Shown here piece by piece: positions 10,730 to 23,126 of a stretch of 64,000 nucleotides of DNA (the stretch's first letter is position 1; every line of letters begins with the position of its first letter). This stretch comes from Diprion similis (taxonomy: Eukaryota; Arthropoda; Insecta; Hymenoptera; Diprionidae), in contig NC_060114.1 of the NCBI RefSeq assembly GCF_021155765.1, positions 5,580,001 through 5,644,000 on the forward strand. The letters run 5' to 3'. The notes below the pieces were generated by a model. That model searched no databases. It worked only from the letters and a program-made list of their open reading frames with translations, and was not told the origin of the DNA. Made by a program: the position numbers and the translations under genes.

Positions 10730-11990
10730 GAAAAAATTAGCAAATCAGTTATTAGTTACTCCAGAATTATTAACCGTCGCTCTTTTTTGGTTCAATTTTG
10801 TGTTCGTCGTGCGAAGGAGTTTTTTTTCATTAAATTCCACTTCGTTAACTTTGATCACAGTTCTTGAGCCGCTATCAAATGATCCATCCATTCTTTTATC
10901 TATCAAACATTTGTGAACACTTATCGTCAGAATATGTATGATCAATTCATATATCGGGAGAAACAAACGCTCTTGGATCATAAGTAACGTATTATCGTAA
11001 GCCAGTAAGATACCGACTGTAGGTACGTACCGGCGAATGGTCACAGAGTCGTCGTCAACAGTCGGTAACTGATGACTCTTACCAATAAGATGTCCGTGAC
11101 AGATAAACGTCGAGGTCTTATCCGACTCGGTAACAAGTTATTCGAGCCAAGCAAAATTCTTAAACTTAACCGTCCCAACCTACACACTTCAGTGCTAAGC
11201 GGATCATTGTAACTTCAAGAATTTTTTCAAAAAAATCAGGAAAAGATTTCGCTGCAAAATCTATTGGAGTATAAAATACATGAATTATTCTGTTTCAATA
11301 ATTTATTCGAAATCTTTTGACGGGGAATTCCCTGTAAAATAACGTCCGAACAGCACCTCGGTTTCCAAAGTGGGAACCGTGTATCAAAAAACAACAGTGC
11401 GAACGGAAAGATAAACATCAACTACCTTTACATACAATCTGACCTCTACATACTTTGAATTGTTTTGATTCGTATCTCCATCTCGTTGTGGACAATCTTT
11501 CTGTCGCTCAATTTATTCAATACAAACAGCAAAGAGCTGACAATGAAGAATTCTTTTTTTGAACAACAAGCTTCATTATCTAGATTCAAAATAACGAGTA
11601 TTTCGTTTAAAGAAAAAGTTTGCTTGAATCTGGCTAATATATTTACATCAATGCATAGATAATTAATTCGTTTAGACATATTTTTTATTTTCCACGAGCT
11701 GTAATTTCTACCGAATTATTTAAATATCGAATTCGAAGCCGATCTCGTAGGTGACACTCGAAAGTGAAATAAATTTGAGTTAAAATTGTTACATTATAAT
11801 TTTATCTAACACCCGATTGTACTTTAAACAAATAGTTCCAAAAATTTTGTAACTGTATATTTTACTACTGAATTGTCTGCTAATTTATTTACAAATTGAA
11901 CTGACTTTATCGATTAAAAAAAAACGACTTTTCTATTCACACTTTTCAAGAATGTTAGAAGCGTCAATATAATCAGCATCGAACTCGAAA
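10730..11990. other. intergenic, no supported gene
   Basis: Mixed composition. The frames present overlap on both strands and show no recognisable protein features. A moderately GC-raised patch lies near 11040-11200. Confidence 0.5.
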
Positions 11991-11999
11991 AAAATTTCG

Positions 12000-12290
12000 T
12001 TAAAAATGCGCGCTACTCGCCAACCGTGTGAAAAATATAATCAAACCCAATGAATTGAAACGAGCCGGAGAAATTGAACCGGGAAGCACAACGAAGCTCG
12101 AGTAACTCAAGCGCGTGTGGGATGGAAGCGGCAAGCTTGGTACCTTTAAGAATTTATCATCGTCAGTGCGCTCTGAGCCGTCCACGTGGGCAGTCGGATT
12201 CAAAGACAAGAGAACATCGCGACTCGCTCTCACCTCTCGGCGCGCGCATCTTATCGCATCAGACAAAAGGATTTTAGTAAACAAAACGTT
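12000..12290. promoter_or_regulatory. GC-raised promoter-like island
   Basis: A ~290-bp stretch rich in CG dinucleotides between very AT-rich flanks. It contains CCACGTGG (about 12182) and TCAGTGCGCTC, where TCAGT matches the arthropod initiator. No exon with a good splice site and recognisable protein was found. It could be a first exon plus promoter, or a conserved regulatory island. Confidence 0.3.
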
Positions 12291-12369
12291 CTTTATCATA
12301 ATTATTGAGCTCATTAATTTTTTCACTATTATTTTTTTTTTTCTCCTCTCCTACAGATACTTATGGTAA

Positions 12370-13500
12370 ATTATTCTGTTCGTGATAAGAAAAAAATAAA
12401 AATAAATAAATAAATTCTACTACTAACGATTTGTAAGAAGTTCAACATTCTTTAATAATCACATTTTTCCAACGTAATGCTTAAGCAAACAATCGCAATC
12501 GGTCGATACATAATAATTTAATAAAATAAGAAATTCAAACAAGTAATTGAATCGATTTTTACTTTCTCTCGAGCGCATTTTGTATTGTGATTTATACTTA
12601 GAAATTGTGTGCACCTGCGGTTGTTGAAGTGAAAAATCTAACATAAAAATTAACGTAAAATAAATTGAAGACTAAAAAAATTGAATAAGATAGTTAGAAA
12701 AAAGGAAACAGTGTTTGTGAAGTTTATTTTTTATCGAAATTTCTTATCTACAAGAATATACAATTGTTCATATATAAACACACCTTACGTGGCGTAATAT
12801 ATGTGAAAAAATTGTGAGGGCCAAAGTTCCGTTCACTATAAACAGAATCGTTTCATAATTGGTGAGTACAGACTATACACCATAATTAGAGATAGTAATT
12901 TTATAACACATGGTTGCAAAATATGGGAAACAAAGAGCGCAAAGAAATAATACATGTGTTATCGCTACGATAGTTATCTCGCGTTATACAAGCTGTTCCG
13001 AAATGTGTTGAAGTACGTGATGAATTGGAAAGCTTGTCACCTTGTTGATATTAGAAGCTTGTTGACATTACACGTCTTGTTGATGAGCCGCGGTTACGCG
13101 AGTATTATTAGTGGTTAAAATTACCGGGTGAAACAAATTATTTCCGGTGGTAAATGCTAGAAGTTACTGAATAATTATAAAATTTTTGCAAACAAAATAA
13201 GAAAAACCAGTCGTGCAACTGAAAAACAAAAAAAAAAATACCAAATGCAATGGCTGTTTCATAATTAAAACGATTAATTATGCAATCATGCACCAACTGC
13301 TGACTCTGTAGCTATTATGTCTAAGGGGTAATAATGTCTCTGCCTCTGTAAATCACTAGCTATTGGGATTGTCACTTTGCGATGCGTGATCTGGTGGAAA
13401 AAAATAAAACTAATGCAATCAGGCTGAAAACTGAGCGTTGATTGTCTTTTCTCGCGTATGCGAGCTCGAAAATTATGATTCGCCTTCATTAAAATTAAAA
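12370..13500. other. AT-rich intergenic, no gene seen
   Basis: No coding-like frame. CTTGTTGA occurs three times at roughly 20-bp spacing between 13038 and 13085, a minor local repeat. Confidence 0.5.
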
Positions 13501-13519
13501 ACTTAGGTTATGTGGTGAT

Positions 13520-13551
13520 AAAATGGCGCCGACAACCGGGCTCTGACGTCA
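13520..13551 (+). promoter_or_regulatory. full CRE with ATGGCGCC motif
   Basis: TGACGTCA, a perfect cAMP-response element, occupies 13544-13551. It lies about 20 bp after AAAATGGCGCCG. Both are typical of housekeeping-type core promoters. No downstream exon was recognised, so function is inferred from motifs only. Confidence 0.3.
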
Positions 13552-13559
13552 TGAGGACA

Positions 13560-15430
13560 TTTCCCAATATTTCAAGGATAATATATATATATAAATAATA
13601 TACACTTTGACGTAATGGGGGTCAAGTTGGTAATGTTATTGTAATGATGCATGTTTAGAAACGATCGTTACTTCGCGTCTTTAGGAATGTCTGAAATTTA
13701 GTAAACCATAACAAACAAAAACAACGGTTATTTTGAAAAGTTAACTCTTTCACAATCAGTCATTCGGAAATTGCACAATATCGACTTTTCCCCGATGTTT
13801 CGTTACCTTAACGTTACTATCTTCAGTCTCATTTAACATAATCGTTGACTGTTGATATTACAATTCATTGTAATATGAAAGAATCGATTTTTCAAGAATT
13901 TTTCTTGATAAGATCTTTTAATTTATTAAAGTGAAAATTTGTACACATATTATGGTAATCTTTAACAGTATTTTAACATTTTTTATTTGTAAAAATAATT
14001 TCTTCCGATCTTCGGAAGCACCTATAAAAAAAGGCGTCTTGCGATGAGCATGATATAAAATAAAAAAAACCAAAAATATTTCCTTAATATAATGTATTAT
14101 CTTGTAATTGATCGAAGGAATAAGCAGAATAATAATTTTTGACAAAATGACGACTTCTCAAAAAAAAAATTATCGATTTTAGACAATAACTTAGGCCTTA
14201 AATTCCTTATAGAATAGAAAACATTTATCGGTGAGTAAGAACCTTCGATTAATTACTAAAATATATACTTAAAAAACTTATGTTAAAATTTGAGACTGAT
14301 CGGCTGAGCCGTTTCCGAGAAATCTTGCTTACCGACTTTAAAAACTCAGGTTTGAGAAAAATGCGTTTAAAGTTTGAGAAGCACTTTACTTACAGTAGAA
14401 ATTTTTTTTTTTTTTACCAACTTACATCGAGTTCTCAATATTTGCCTGATTGACAAGAAATTTTCTATTTGTGTACTGAAATATATAGGTAAAAAAATAA
14501 AAAAGAAATCGATTTTTTTGAAAATTTTAACTGTATATTTTACAGATTAATATTGACGGATCAATAATAAACTACCAAGTTTCTTTCTTTTTATTCAAAT
14601 TGAGCTTGAATTTTAAGGTAAATGATGACAAATTTAGTAGACATATTTGTAAAACGAAGCTTATTTTTTTTTTTTCAACTGAACTTTTTCTTGACCAATT
14701 TGGATTTTCACTGTATTTTTCGTTTTGAGGCTAGTAGTTTGATCCATATTTTTATTTGACGATACCTGAAGAACTAACGAACGCCGATCATCTTGGGTTC
14801 AATCGATGCAAACCGACTTACAGATTTTGAATAAAAACAATCAAACAATCTCTGAATTATTTACGAAAATAAATTATTAAATAAATATATAATAAGTACT
14901 CTTGATTAGCTTCAGCTACACCTTTCGAACCTTCGATTTATTTCGTTTTGTTTTTTTTTTTTCTTCAATATCGTTGCGAATCTCATTTTTATGTTCAACG
15001 TGTACCAAAATCCTATTAAATGGGCTGAATTTATAACCTTAATTACTCTTCAGTGGTAAATAGTTACTTGTACCTACTGCTAAATTTTTTAATACATTTC
15101 AAACATTATTTAAACTATTGTAATGATAACGATACCAATTTCACTAGAATTTTCTAACAATTCGAGTGAGCAAAATTTTTCAAGTTAAAAATTATCATAT
15201 CTTAATGACTCTGCGACTAAAACGTCCAACCGCACGACCGACATTCTGCGACTGATTCACGTTTTTGTGCCATCTTACCAACTGTAAAACGAAGTGATAT
15301 TTATTTCCTAGAATCCCAGTGTATTCATTCTAGTTCCGTTATATCTATTTATGTGTCTCTTGATGAATTTGTATTAGCTGAAGAATCTAGGCCTCTTTGA
15401 AAATTTTCGAGGAATTGAAATCTCGGAAAT
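13560..15430. other. AT-rich intergenic, no gene seen
   Basis: A/T homopolymers and a short TA run near 13582. No supported coding region. Confidence 0.5.
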
Positions 15431-15435
15431 TTGAA

Positions 15436-15436
<1 letters not shown>

Positions 15437-15471
<35 letters not shown>

Positions 15472-15472
15472 T
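15437..15472. repeat. (TTAC)n microsatellite
   Basis: About nine perfect TTAC units in a row. A simple repeat that is likely length-polymorphic. Confidence 0.95.
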
Positions 15473-16384
15473 TGGCGAACGCAATGGCTTACGGCGTTTC
15501 TGAAAATAGAATATAATCTTTATTACCAATAAAAAAACGAATTATTTAAGTAGTTTAGTGACAAGCATGTTTCTTTTTTTTTTTTTTTTTTTTAATGTTA
15601 ATAAGTTGCAGTAATAATTTGAATTCGTAAAAATGTCAACTCCTGTAGGTGGCAGCGAAAGGCTACAATTTTCTACGTGATACATTCACCAGGAATTGAG
15701 AACAAGGATTTTTCGATGGCTTCGCAGTTTGTTTGCAAATATTTTTTATCGATGATTCATGTGAATTAAGAACAATTGAAATAACATTTTCTACAATCGT
15801 TGAAACGATTTTAGTAAAGAAGATAGAAATGTTTGTTCCAGTTTCGAAAATGGTAAAAAATTATAATCGAAATTAATAAAGAATGGCCCAGATTTTGTAT
15901 CAAAATAATAAAAAATCATCACAAAATACAGATCAAATTTAAAATATTAGCAAAATGATGAATAATGACTTGAGAGAAATATTTGACAGAATTTGAAAGG
16001 AATTCAGACTTGGAATTACAGAACCGATTAAAAGAAAAAATGGATCTATTCTCTATGAATGCACCTCGTGTATACGGTGTCAGTCATTGTTACGAAAATT
16101 TCACAAAACAACATGTAGGAAGACCGGATATTACGTCACTTCCGGTAGAGCGCAGGCTAGTTAAACTCATTGTCAAAATGGCGAGATTGAATGAAAGCGA
16201 ATCAAAACGGGCTACACTTGCATTAAACACATTGTAAACAGTGTAAAATAAAACATAACTATAAGAATAAGGAAGCTTGAGTGGCAAATTTGAATTTAAT
16301 TTGCAGGTGGATTTTATCTTTGTGATGGGGTCAACTAGTGATGAGTTATTAATTAATTTATTTCTCTTAAAATTGATTTTTTTT

Positions 16385-17116
16385 AAGTGAACAATAAAAA
16401 ACTGATAAGTTCTTGATAAATATTTATACTTAATATTTTGCCGGAAAATTTTCCTTCAAAATACATTTGTTTTACGTAATCAGGAAAAAATTGCTCTTGA
16501 AGTGCGTAAAAATTTATTTTATAAACAAATTAACTTACGTAATACGTAGCATGCGTTATATGTATTATAAGCTTGTCTGTACGAATTAAATCTGTTCGTT
16601 GGCTCGGTTGATAAGTGTTTAAAACCAGGAAAAGATATATTTGCACTGAAGCTTGGAGAATCGGGTCAACTTCTTGACTTGAGGCCTGTTGATTATGTCG
16701 CAAAAGAAAATAATTCACAAACATCTGTTGTTAAAACACAGCAATAATTCGTGTGACGATAATCACCGACGCGATAAAATTTTTATTTATATCTTGCTCA
16801 CGTGTTTAAGATAAATTAAAAATTTCTCTTCGTGTGAATTCCTATAATTTTTTAAATCTTTCGAAATTGCCGGACACGTTGTGTATTTGAAAAAAAAATT
16901 GTGTTTAAAAAATCGTAAAATATTGTCGAATTTAAAAATGAACATTTTGTTTCTTTGTTATTTTTATTTTATTTCTATACCAAGCAATGTGCCGAAGAGA
17001 CTGATGCATCCTCTATCTAAACATCAGTAGTATTATACGTTTAAGGAAAAAAAAATCAAAATTACTCAGTTAGAAATTCGAAAATTTCATAATTGTTTTA
17101 ACCCGCTTCGTTTTGA
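16385..17116 (+). repeat. 732-bp duplicated segment, copy A
   Basis: Aligns in the same orientation with 23127-23859. By eye the first ~165 bp differ at roughly one base in ten and the last ~350 bp somewhat less. In contrast 16613-16755 is identical to its partner over 143 bp. No terminal inverted repeats or clear target duplications were seen at either end. It could be a segmental duplication carrying a gene exon, or a low-copy transposon. Confidence 0.8.
16571..16747 (+). CDS. conserved open frame in duplicated segment, copy A
   Basis: An open frame of 58 codons ending at TAA 16745-16747, with no ATG at its beginning, so it would be a terminal exon entered by splicing or a fragment. Readable stretches include CLKPGKDIFALKLGESGQLL and, after DLRP, VDYVAKENNSQTSVVKTQQ. 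The copy at 23314 encodes the same last 41 residues without a single base change, although flanking bases differ; all four amino-acid differences fall in the first 17 codons. I do not recognise the protein. The reverse strand is also open here (about 64 codons, 16724-16530), so the conserved unit could be that frame or an RNA. Confidence 0.35.
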   Translation, partial: ACLYELNLFVGSVDKCLKPGKDIFALKLGESGQLLDLRPVDYVAKENNSQTSVVKTQQ

Positions 17117-17974
17117 TAACATTAAGAAAATACAGATGAAATTTCGAGTTTATAGTGTAATACTGTTTGTAGTAACAAATAATCGTAAAACCAGTTTTGG
17201 CTTTTTTTTCTTTTTTTTCCAAGTCAAGTAAAGAGAATATATTTTTAATAAATTCTTATACATTGTTAAGAAGAAATCATGGGATGTTAATTTTTCGACA
17301 TTCAGACTATTTTTGAGCAATCTATATGATTTGTACGAAGTACCGGTTCAGAAATAAAATAAAAATCGGGCTTTTAAAAATTTTGAAAAAATGGTAGCGT
17401 ATCTCCTTTCAACTGGGAACAAAAATTATGGAGACAAAGAATATTGTAAAAAATTACATTTCAATGCTCGGAGAAAAATAAATGACAAATTTCAAATATC
17501 TGTACAGATTATTTAAATGGCGGGAAACCGATAGAATCATGACTTTTATTTTTGCTACCGCTGGACCCAGACGATGAGTCAGCCACGTGTATCACTCTTC
17601 AATTTTTACTTCCGTTCACATTGTGTGGAATATCCTGTAGATCTAGCACGCTAGGTTTGATCTAGTATTGCCAGCCTAGCCGGTTTGAATTGACACGGAA
17701 CTAGAATAAAAGGTGTGTTTATCCGGAAAGTTGTAACGAAGGAAAATAAATCCCATACAAGATTTTTCTGACGACCGGTTTCGGGTAAAACAATTTTCGA
17801 ACTCAACATTGTCGAATTATAAGAACGAATTCTTAAGTCACCGAACTATTTTATAATAGAACTACTAATTACACGCAGTTTTGATGGTTTGATCGGGTAG
17901 TTTTTTCGTATTCTCGTCAGTTCGATTAGGAAATGGTCATTTTCACTTTTTCTTGAAATAGTTCGAAATGTCTT

Positions 17975-18380
17975 TGTCGGTTGTAACATGTTGCAAATAA
18001 AATTTTTTGGCACGAATTCTCAATGTTCTAGCTGTGCTGTTGTTCCGAAATAAAACATGTTTTTTCTGAGTTGCAACATTTTTCTCTATTCCTTTAATCG
18101 TAACATGTCCCGAAAAAATGTTTTCCTTGTTTCGTTTATACACTACTTTCAAAATTGAATTTTCTTCTGGTGCAGCGTATTGCAACAAGATTCCTCAAAA
18201 AGAGAAAACAAAAATGTTTTGTTTTCAGCGAAGACCTCGCTTTCAAATCGAAAAATGTTCTCTCGAATTACGACATGTTGCAAGTATATTTCGTTGCTAA
18301 AATTTCCAATTTCCTGTCATCTTCCACATTTCATTGATATTGTGAAAAAAATCTCATCTACTGAAACATGTTTCACATAT
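17975..18380. repeat. degenerate repeats of CATGTTGCAA type
   Basis: Variants of ACATGTTGCAA, and its complement TTGCAACAT, recur about every 35-60 bp (for example near 17986, 18053-18078, 18270), usually beside A/T-rich GAAAAAATGTT-like words. The 123-codon and shorter frames across it are explained by this biased composition. Confidence 0.4.
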
Positions 18381-18589
18381 ATTCCTTATGAATTAATTTT
18401 CAACTTCCTCTTTTCGTCCGACAATTTTTGTTTTTCCAAACTATACAAAAAAACGTTTTTGAAAATAGTCGATAGAAATATTTTTTGTCTTAGAACTTAT
18501 TTCGGAATAGAAAATGGTCAAATTCTGCAAGTACGTTGTCGGCCTTCATGATCCGAGAACATGGATCGTCGGAAATTATAGCAAGTGTA

Positions 18590-19860
18590 AGGTCAGGTCA
18601 GTCACCGTGAGCACAAATTCACTTCGGCGTGACACTAGGTCGTGGTGTGCTAAGGAGTGCAACGTCTTTCTCCAAAAAAGTTTTTCTCTCTCGCTGGACT
18701 GGACTTAAGTAAGATGTATACCAACGGTGTCAAAATACCCTAGATCGGTGGTGATTAATTGTTGTGACGTTGAATCTGCGTGGGGAAAAAATGAGCGGGA
18801 CTTTAAATAACTCACAGCACAAATATTCACGATGGCATTACCGAGCAGGTTAGCGTTCGCCAGAAAAATAATTCCCTAACAATATAGGGATTTCTTTAGA
18901 CAGTTGGTACACGTCTCATTTAAAGGCTTTGACCTCGAAGAAGGGGCGTGTCGTAGGAGTTCTAGGCACACCATGTATACTCACACCTCGACTGGACTTG
19001 AGTAAGACGTGTACCAACGGTGTCAAAATACCCTAGATCGGTAGTGATTAATTGTTGTGACGTTGAATCTGCGTGGGGAAAAAATGAGCGGGACTTTAAA
19101 TAACTCACAGCACAAATATTCACGATGGCATTACCGAGCAGGTTAGCGTTCGCCAGAAAAATAATTCCCTAACAATATAGGGATTTCTTTAGACAGTTGG
19201 TACACGTCTCATTTAAAGGCTTTGACCTCGAAGAAGGGGCGTGTCGTAGGAGTTCTAGGCACACCATGTATACTCACACCTCGACTGGACTTGAGTAAGA
19301 CGTGTACCAACGGCGCCAAAATACCCTAGATCGGTAGTGATTAATTGTTGTGACGTTGAATCTGCGTGGGGAAAAAATGAGCGGGACTTTAAATAACTCA
19401 CAGCACAAATATTCACGATGGCATTACCGAGCAGGTTAGCGTTCGCCAGAAAAATAATTCCCTAACAATATAGGGATTTCTTTAGACAGTTGGTACACGT
19501 CTCATTTAAAGGCTTTGACCTCGAAGAAGGGGCGTGTCGTAGGAGTTCTAGGCACACCATGTATACTCACACCTCGACTGGACTTGAGTAAGACGTGTAC
19601 CAACGGCGCCAAAATACCCTAGATCGGTAGTGATTAATTGTTGTGACGTTGAATCTGCGTGGGGAAAAAATGAGCGGGACTTTAAATAACTCAGACCACA
19701 ACTATACGGGATGGTATTAGTAAGGAGGCTAGCATTCGCCAGAAAAATAATTCCCTAACAATATAGGGATTTCTTTAGATAGTTGGTATACGTCTCACTT
19801 AAAGGCTTTGACCTCGAAGAAAGGAGCGTGTATACTCACTCACACCACACTCGAGGTGGT
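18590..19860 (+). repeat. 293-bp tandem repeat, four units
   Basis: Units begin at 18699, 18992, 19285 and 19578, exactly 293 bp apart, each starting CTGGACTT[A/G]AGTAAG. The first three are nearly identical; the fourth diverges after about 105 bp and ends near 19860. Each contains TCCCTAACAATATAGGGA, a potential short hairpin. A unique-looking lead-in (18590-18698) is also found, reversed, next to the copies at 29 kb. There is no long open frame. Confidence 0.92.
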
Positions 19861-20073
19861 TAATTGAGCAGTGAAATTGTAATAACACCGGCAACCTTGG
19901 CAAGGATCATTTAATCCATGTCCGGCATGACACGGCATTGGGTACGAAAGAGTGTCGCTCATGCCTCCGCAGGTTCTCTTCCTGGTTGAATCTATGCCTG
20001 GCTTCTGACTGCAGTGAACTTAGAGTGGTGACGTCAAGGAGAGAGCCACCTTCGTGGCGTAAGTAGGTTGAGA
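19861..20073 (+). other. GC-raised segment after the tandem repeat
   Basis: About 200 bp of higher GC content following the repeat, ending with a consensus donor, GGC|GTAAGT, at 20059. An ATG near 19919 opens only 23 codons. It could be a non-coding exon. No known RNA family was recognised. Confidence 0.25.
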
Positions 20074-20173
20074 ATTATTCGTTGTATATATAAGTGCACG
20101 GAATACATGTGCATGCTTAGTTATACTCGAAGACGTCATAACGAGAATATAATCTTGAAGAGAGAAAAGATTT

Positions 20174-20621
20174 TTGGTAACAAAAAGTAAAAAAATTTTG
20201 GCTCTAGTGACGAAAAATAATAAGATAAATTTTGGAAATGGAAATGGCGATGTAACTAAAAATCGCAAGATACTTTATCATTCGTGTAGTATTTTTTCTT
20301 CGATTGATATCCGTAACGTGATCATAAAACTTGAGGATGAAAAAAGAAGAGAGAATAAAAATGCTTCGGAAATTCTATTTCAACTTGTTGAAAAGTTAGG
20401 ATCATCAGATTTTAAAGAAAATTTTTAAATACCGTAGAAAACTCGTAACGAAAAAAAAAAAATATAGAGAAATACGTAATTCAATTTTACGAAAAATCAG
20501 AGCAAATTTAGTACCCGAATTATTTAAAATTGTAACCAACGGAAATGGAATGGATTTTAAAAATACTCAGAAATATTTGAGAAATTTACATCAAAAGTGG
20601 AAAGAAAAAAAGTTATGAAAA
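20174..20621 (+). pseudogene. lysine-rich reading frame, probably decayed
   Basis: An 84-codon frame (20174-20428) is followed, after a frame change, by about 63 more open codons to a stop near 20620, and then by several short lysine/asparagine-rich pieces to about 20850. Phrases such as LEDEKRRENKNASEILFQL and RANLVPELFKIV look protein-like and may be helical. The breaks suggest an old coding sequence, perhaps from a mobile element, but strong A bias also lengthens random frames. Family unknown. Confidence 0.25.
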
Positions 20622-21162
20622 TTAAGTACAAAAACTCTGTAAACATTTACTATAAACGTGTGTAAAAATTATTTGTTCGTAGAAAATTAAGAGATCCTGC
20701 ATTGAAAAACTGGATCGAAATTTTGTAGCTTCGTTCAAGAATATTTCGATCAAAACTATGCTGGATAAAAAACTTCAAAAAATAAATAACAATCTTATGC
20801 TAATGGATGTGAGGAATAAGTTGTGTGAAAATTTTTGCAAACAAATATAATTCTAATTTCAATTAAAGGATAATCAGGAAACAGAGTAATCAAATATATG
20901 AAAAAATTAAAATAAGTTTGCAAAATCTTTCTGTGAGAATATTTTACGTACAATAATATTCATCAATGTCTTTCCCTTCCGGCTAACTTGTTTTCAGTTC
21001 GAAACAAAAACTCGAATTCGGACTAAGAAAAAAAGTTAGCTAGAAGTCATCCTGACTGCGAATATCATTCCGTAATTAATTTAACTGCGGATGTGTGATG
21101 TGCGTAATTCAAGTTGCGCGACTGATTGTGGTTAATTATTATGATAATACTATTGACCAACA

Positions 21163-21201
21163 ATATATATATATATATATACATGTATATATTATATATA
21201 C
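21163..21201. repeat. (TA)n-rich simple repeat
   Basis: A TA dinucleotide tract with an ATACATGTAT interruption that is itself palindromic. Confidence 0.9.
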
Positions 21202-21500
21202 ATCAGAGTCACTGAAGATCATATTATCTTCTATTTGTATAAGCTTCACAGAATACCGTCAGCTGTATAAAAAAAATTCTGGTTCAGAAGATGCAACTTA
21301 TTTTTTTTAAATTCATATCCGCGTCGGTTTTTTTTTTTTTTTAATTGTTTTTCCTCGTCTCAATGAACGAATGCCGAGATAAAGGGAAATAGAGAGTAAC
21401 GCGATACACCTGATAATAAATATCGGCTGTACAATGGACGAAAAAATCAATTTATTATCGAACAAACAAATTCAAGCAAACAAATTACCATATACGTGTA

Positions 21501-22310
21501 CACTAGGGTGGGCCAAATAAGATGATTATTTTTTTTTCGTTAGTCACCGTGAAAATATCGTTCAAGATGACGAAAAAAAAATTCTGTAAAAGTTTGAGCT
21601 TCTAATATTAATATCAAGGGTGGCTGCTTATTCGCGGTTTTCCATTTCGCCTTTAAATAATAGAGGAAATTCTTTATTTTGGTATTTTAACACTCAACAA
21701 CGGATTGGCCTATCGTATTCAACAATTTAATGACCTACAAAAAAGGTCTCTTTCGATTTTTTCGTAAATCTAATGGTTCAAAAGTGGATAAAAATATAAA
21801 TTTTGTACAGTAGTTTACGTTAAAAACTTATTTCTTGTTAAGTAATCGAAAATTGTGAAAAAATTTCGATGTTTCAGTAAGGAAGATAACACGAACCTTA
21901 AGAAACGTTATATATGTTTTTTTTTTTTTTTTCAACCATTATTTCACAATGAAAATGAAAAAAATCGTGAAATTTGACGTAACCAAATTTTCATCTTGAA
22001 TAACTTTTGAATCGGTAGATTTACGAAAAAATCGTTGGAGACCTTTTTTATAGATCGTTCGATTTCCTACGAAAATATGTATCGTTCTCTACGATACAGC
22101 AATCCGTTGTTGAGCAATAGAATCCCAAAATAAAAAAAAAATAAAAAAAAATTCCTGTTATTTAAACGAGAAATGGAAAATCGCAAATAAGCACCTTTTA
22201 ATATTAATATTAAGAAATCATAATTTTACAGAATTTCTTTTTCGTCATCTTGAACGATATTTTCATTCTGATTGACGAAAAAAATGGTCATTTTTTGGCC
22301 CATCCTCATG
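21501..22310. mobile_element. hairpin MITE, TA-flanked, 810 bp (Tc1/mariner-type ends)
   Basis: The left end CACTAGGGTGGGCCAAA pairs with the right end, whose complement is CATGAGGATGGGCCAAA. Both are bounded by TA (21499-21500 and 22311-22312), the target duplication of Tc1/mariner elements. The arms (21501-~21850 and ~21950-22310) are complementary along most of their length; for example CAACAACGGATTGGCC faces the complement of CAGCAATCCGTTGTTG. No transposase frame. The TA could be coincidental in such AT-rich DNA, so the superfamily is tentative. Confidence 0.75.
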
Positions 22311-22424
22311 TATATATAATACACAAACTTGAAGTGAGAACCTTGACCGTCAAATGATGCCGTCATGTAGGCCACATTCCTCACTTAAACAGTTAAACTC
22401 CGGACGATACAAGGCTGAGTCTCT

Positions 22425-22457
22425 CTTTCTTTTTTCTTTCTTTCTTTCTCTTTCCAA
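22425..22457. repeat. CTTT-rich simple repeat
   Basis: A pyrimidine tract with several CTTT units (TCTCTCTTTCTTTTTTC then CTTT repeats). Confidence 0.8.
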
Positions 22458-23126
22458 CAGCAGCTGCTCGCGCACCAAAGAACGATCCAACATTTTTGTA
22501 CCCGCAATCGCATGTTGATTCAACTTCTTTTGTTTTAATCGCGGTTTTATATTATATAGTATACATATATGGACATTCACATGATATATAGGTAGACATA
22601 TGCTCATAGTATGTATATGTCATTCGATGAAAGTTTCTACATCAAGATGAAATCGATCGCAGCCAGTTTTATATGTGTAAATCCAAAGCTAGATTGACTT
22701 GGTTGAATTTTTTTTTCTGCCCCATCTTCTTTGCATCGAATTTCTGCAAAAAAAAATTTCTTTCACTGCAAAAAAAATTTTCCATCGACAGGCGAATGAA
22801 TGGAAAACAAATTGGTCTTCTTTTCTCACATAAAGTTCAAACTTGAACGTGTTTATACATTTTTTAATCCAAAACAGTTTTTGTGTAAACAAAATTTGCT
22901 ATGGATATTATTTTTATTGTATAAAAAAATGTCGCAGCATTTTTCAAATTGTTAGTGATAGAAAGGGGAAAACGAATGAAACAAACGTGAATAAACACGA
23001 GTATGATAATGGAATCTGCGTAGTTTTAGAAAACTGTAAGGCGAATGAATAGGTGAACAAACCTATATAAACAAAATAGGAACAAAACGAATATAAAAAT
23101 AAATTTGCTTGGTGCTTTTTTGGTTG

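Noticed and set aside
18180-18551. 123-codon plus frame
   Set aside because: Overlaps degenerate repeats and two other frames on the same strand; no protein features.
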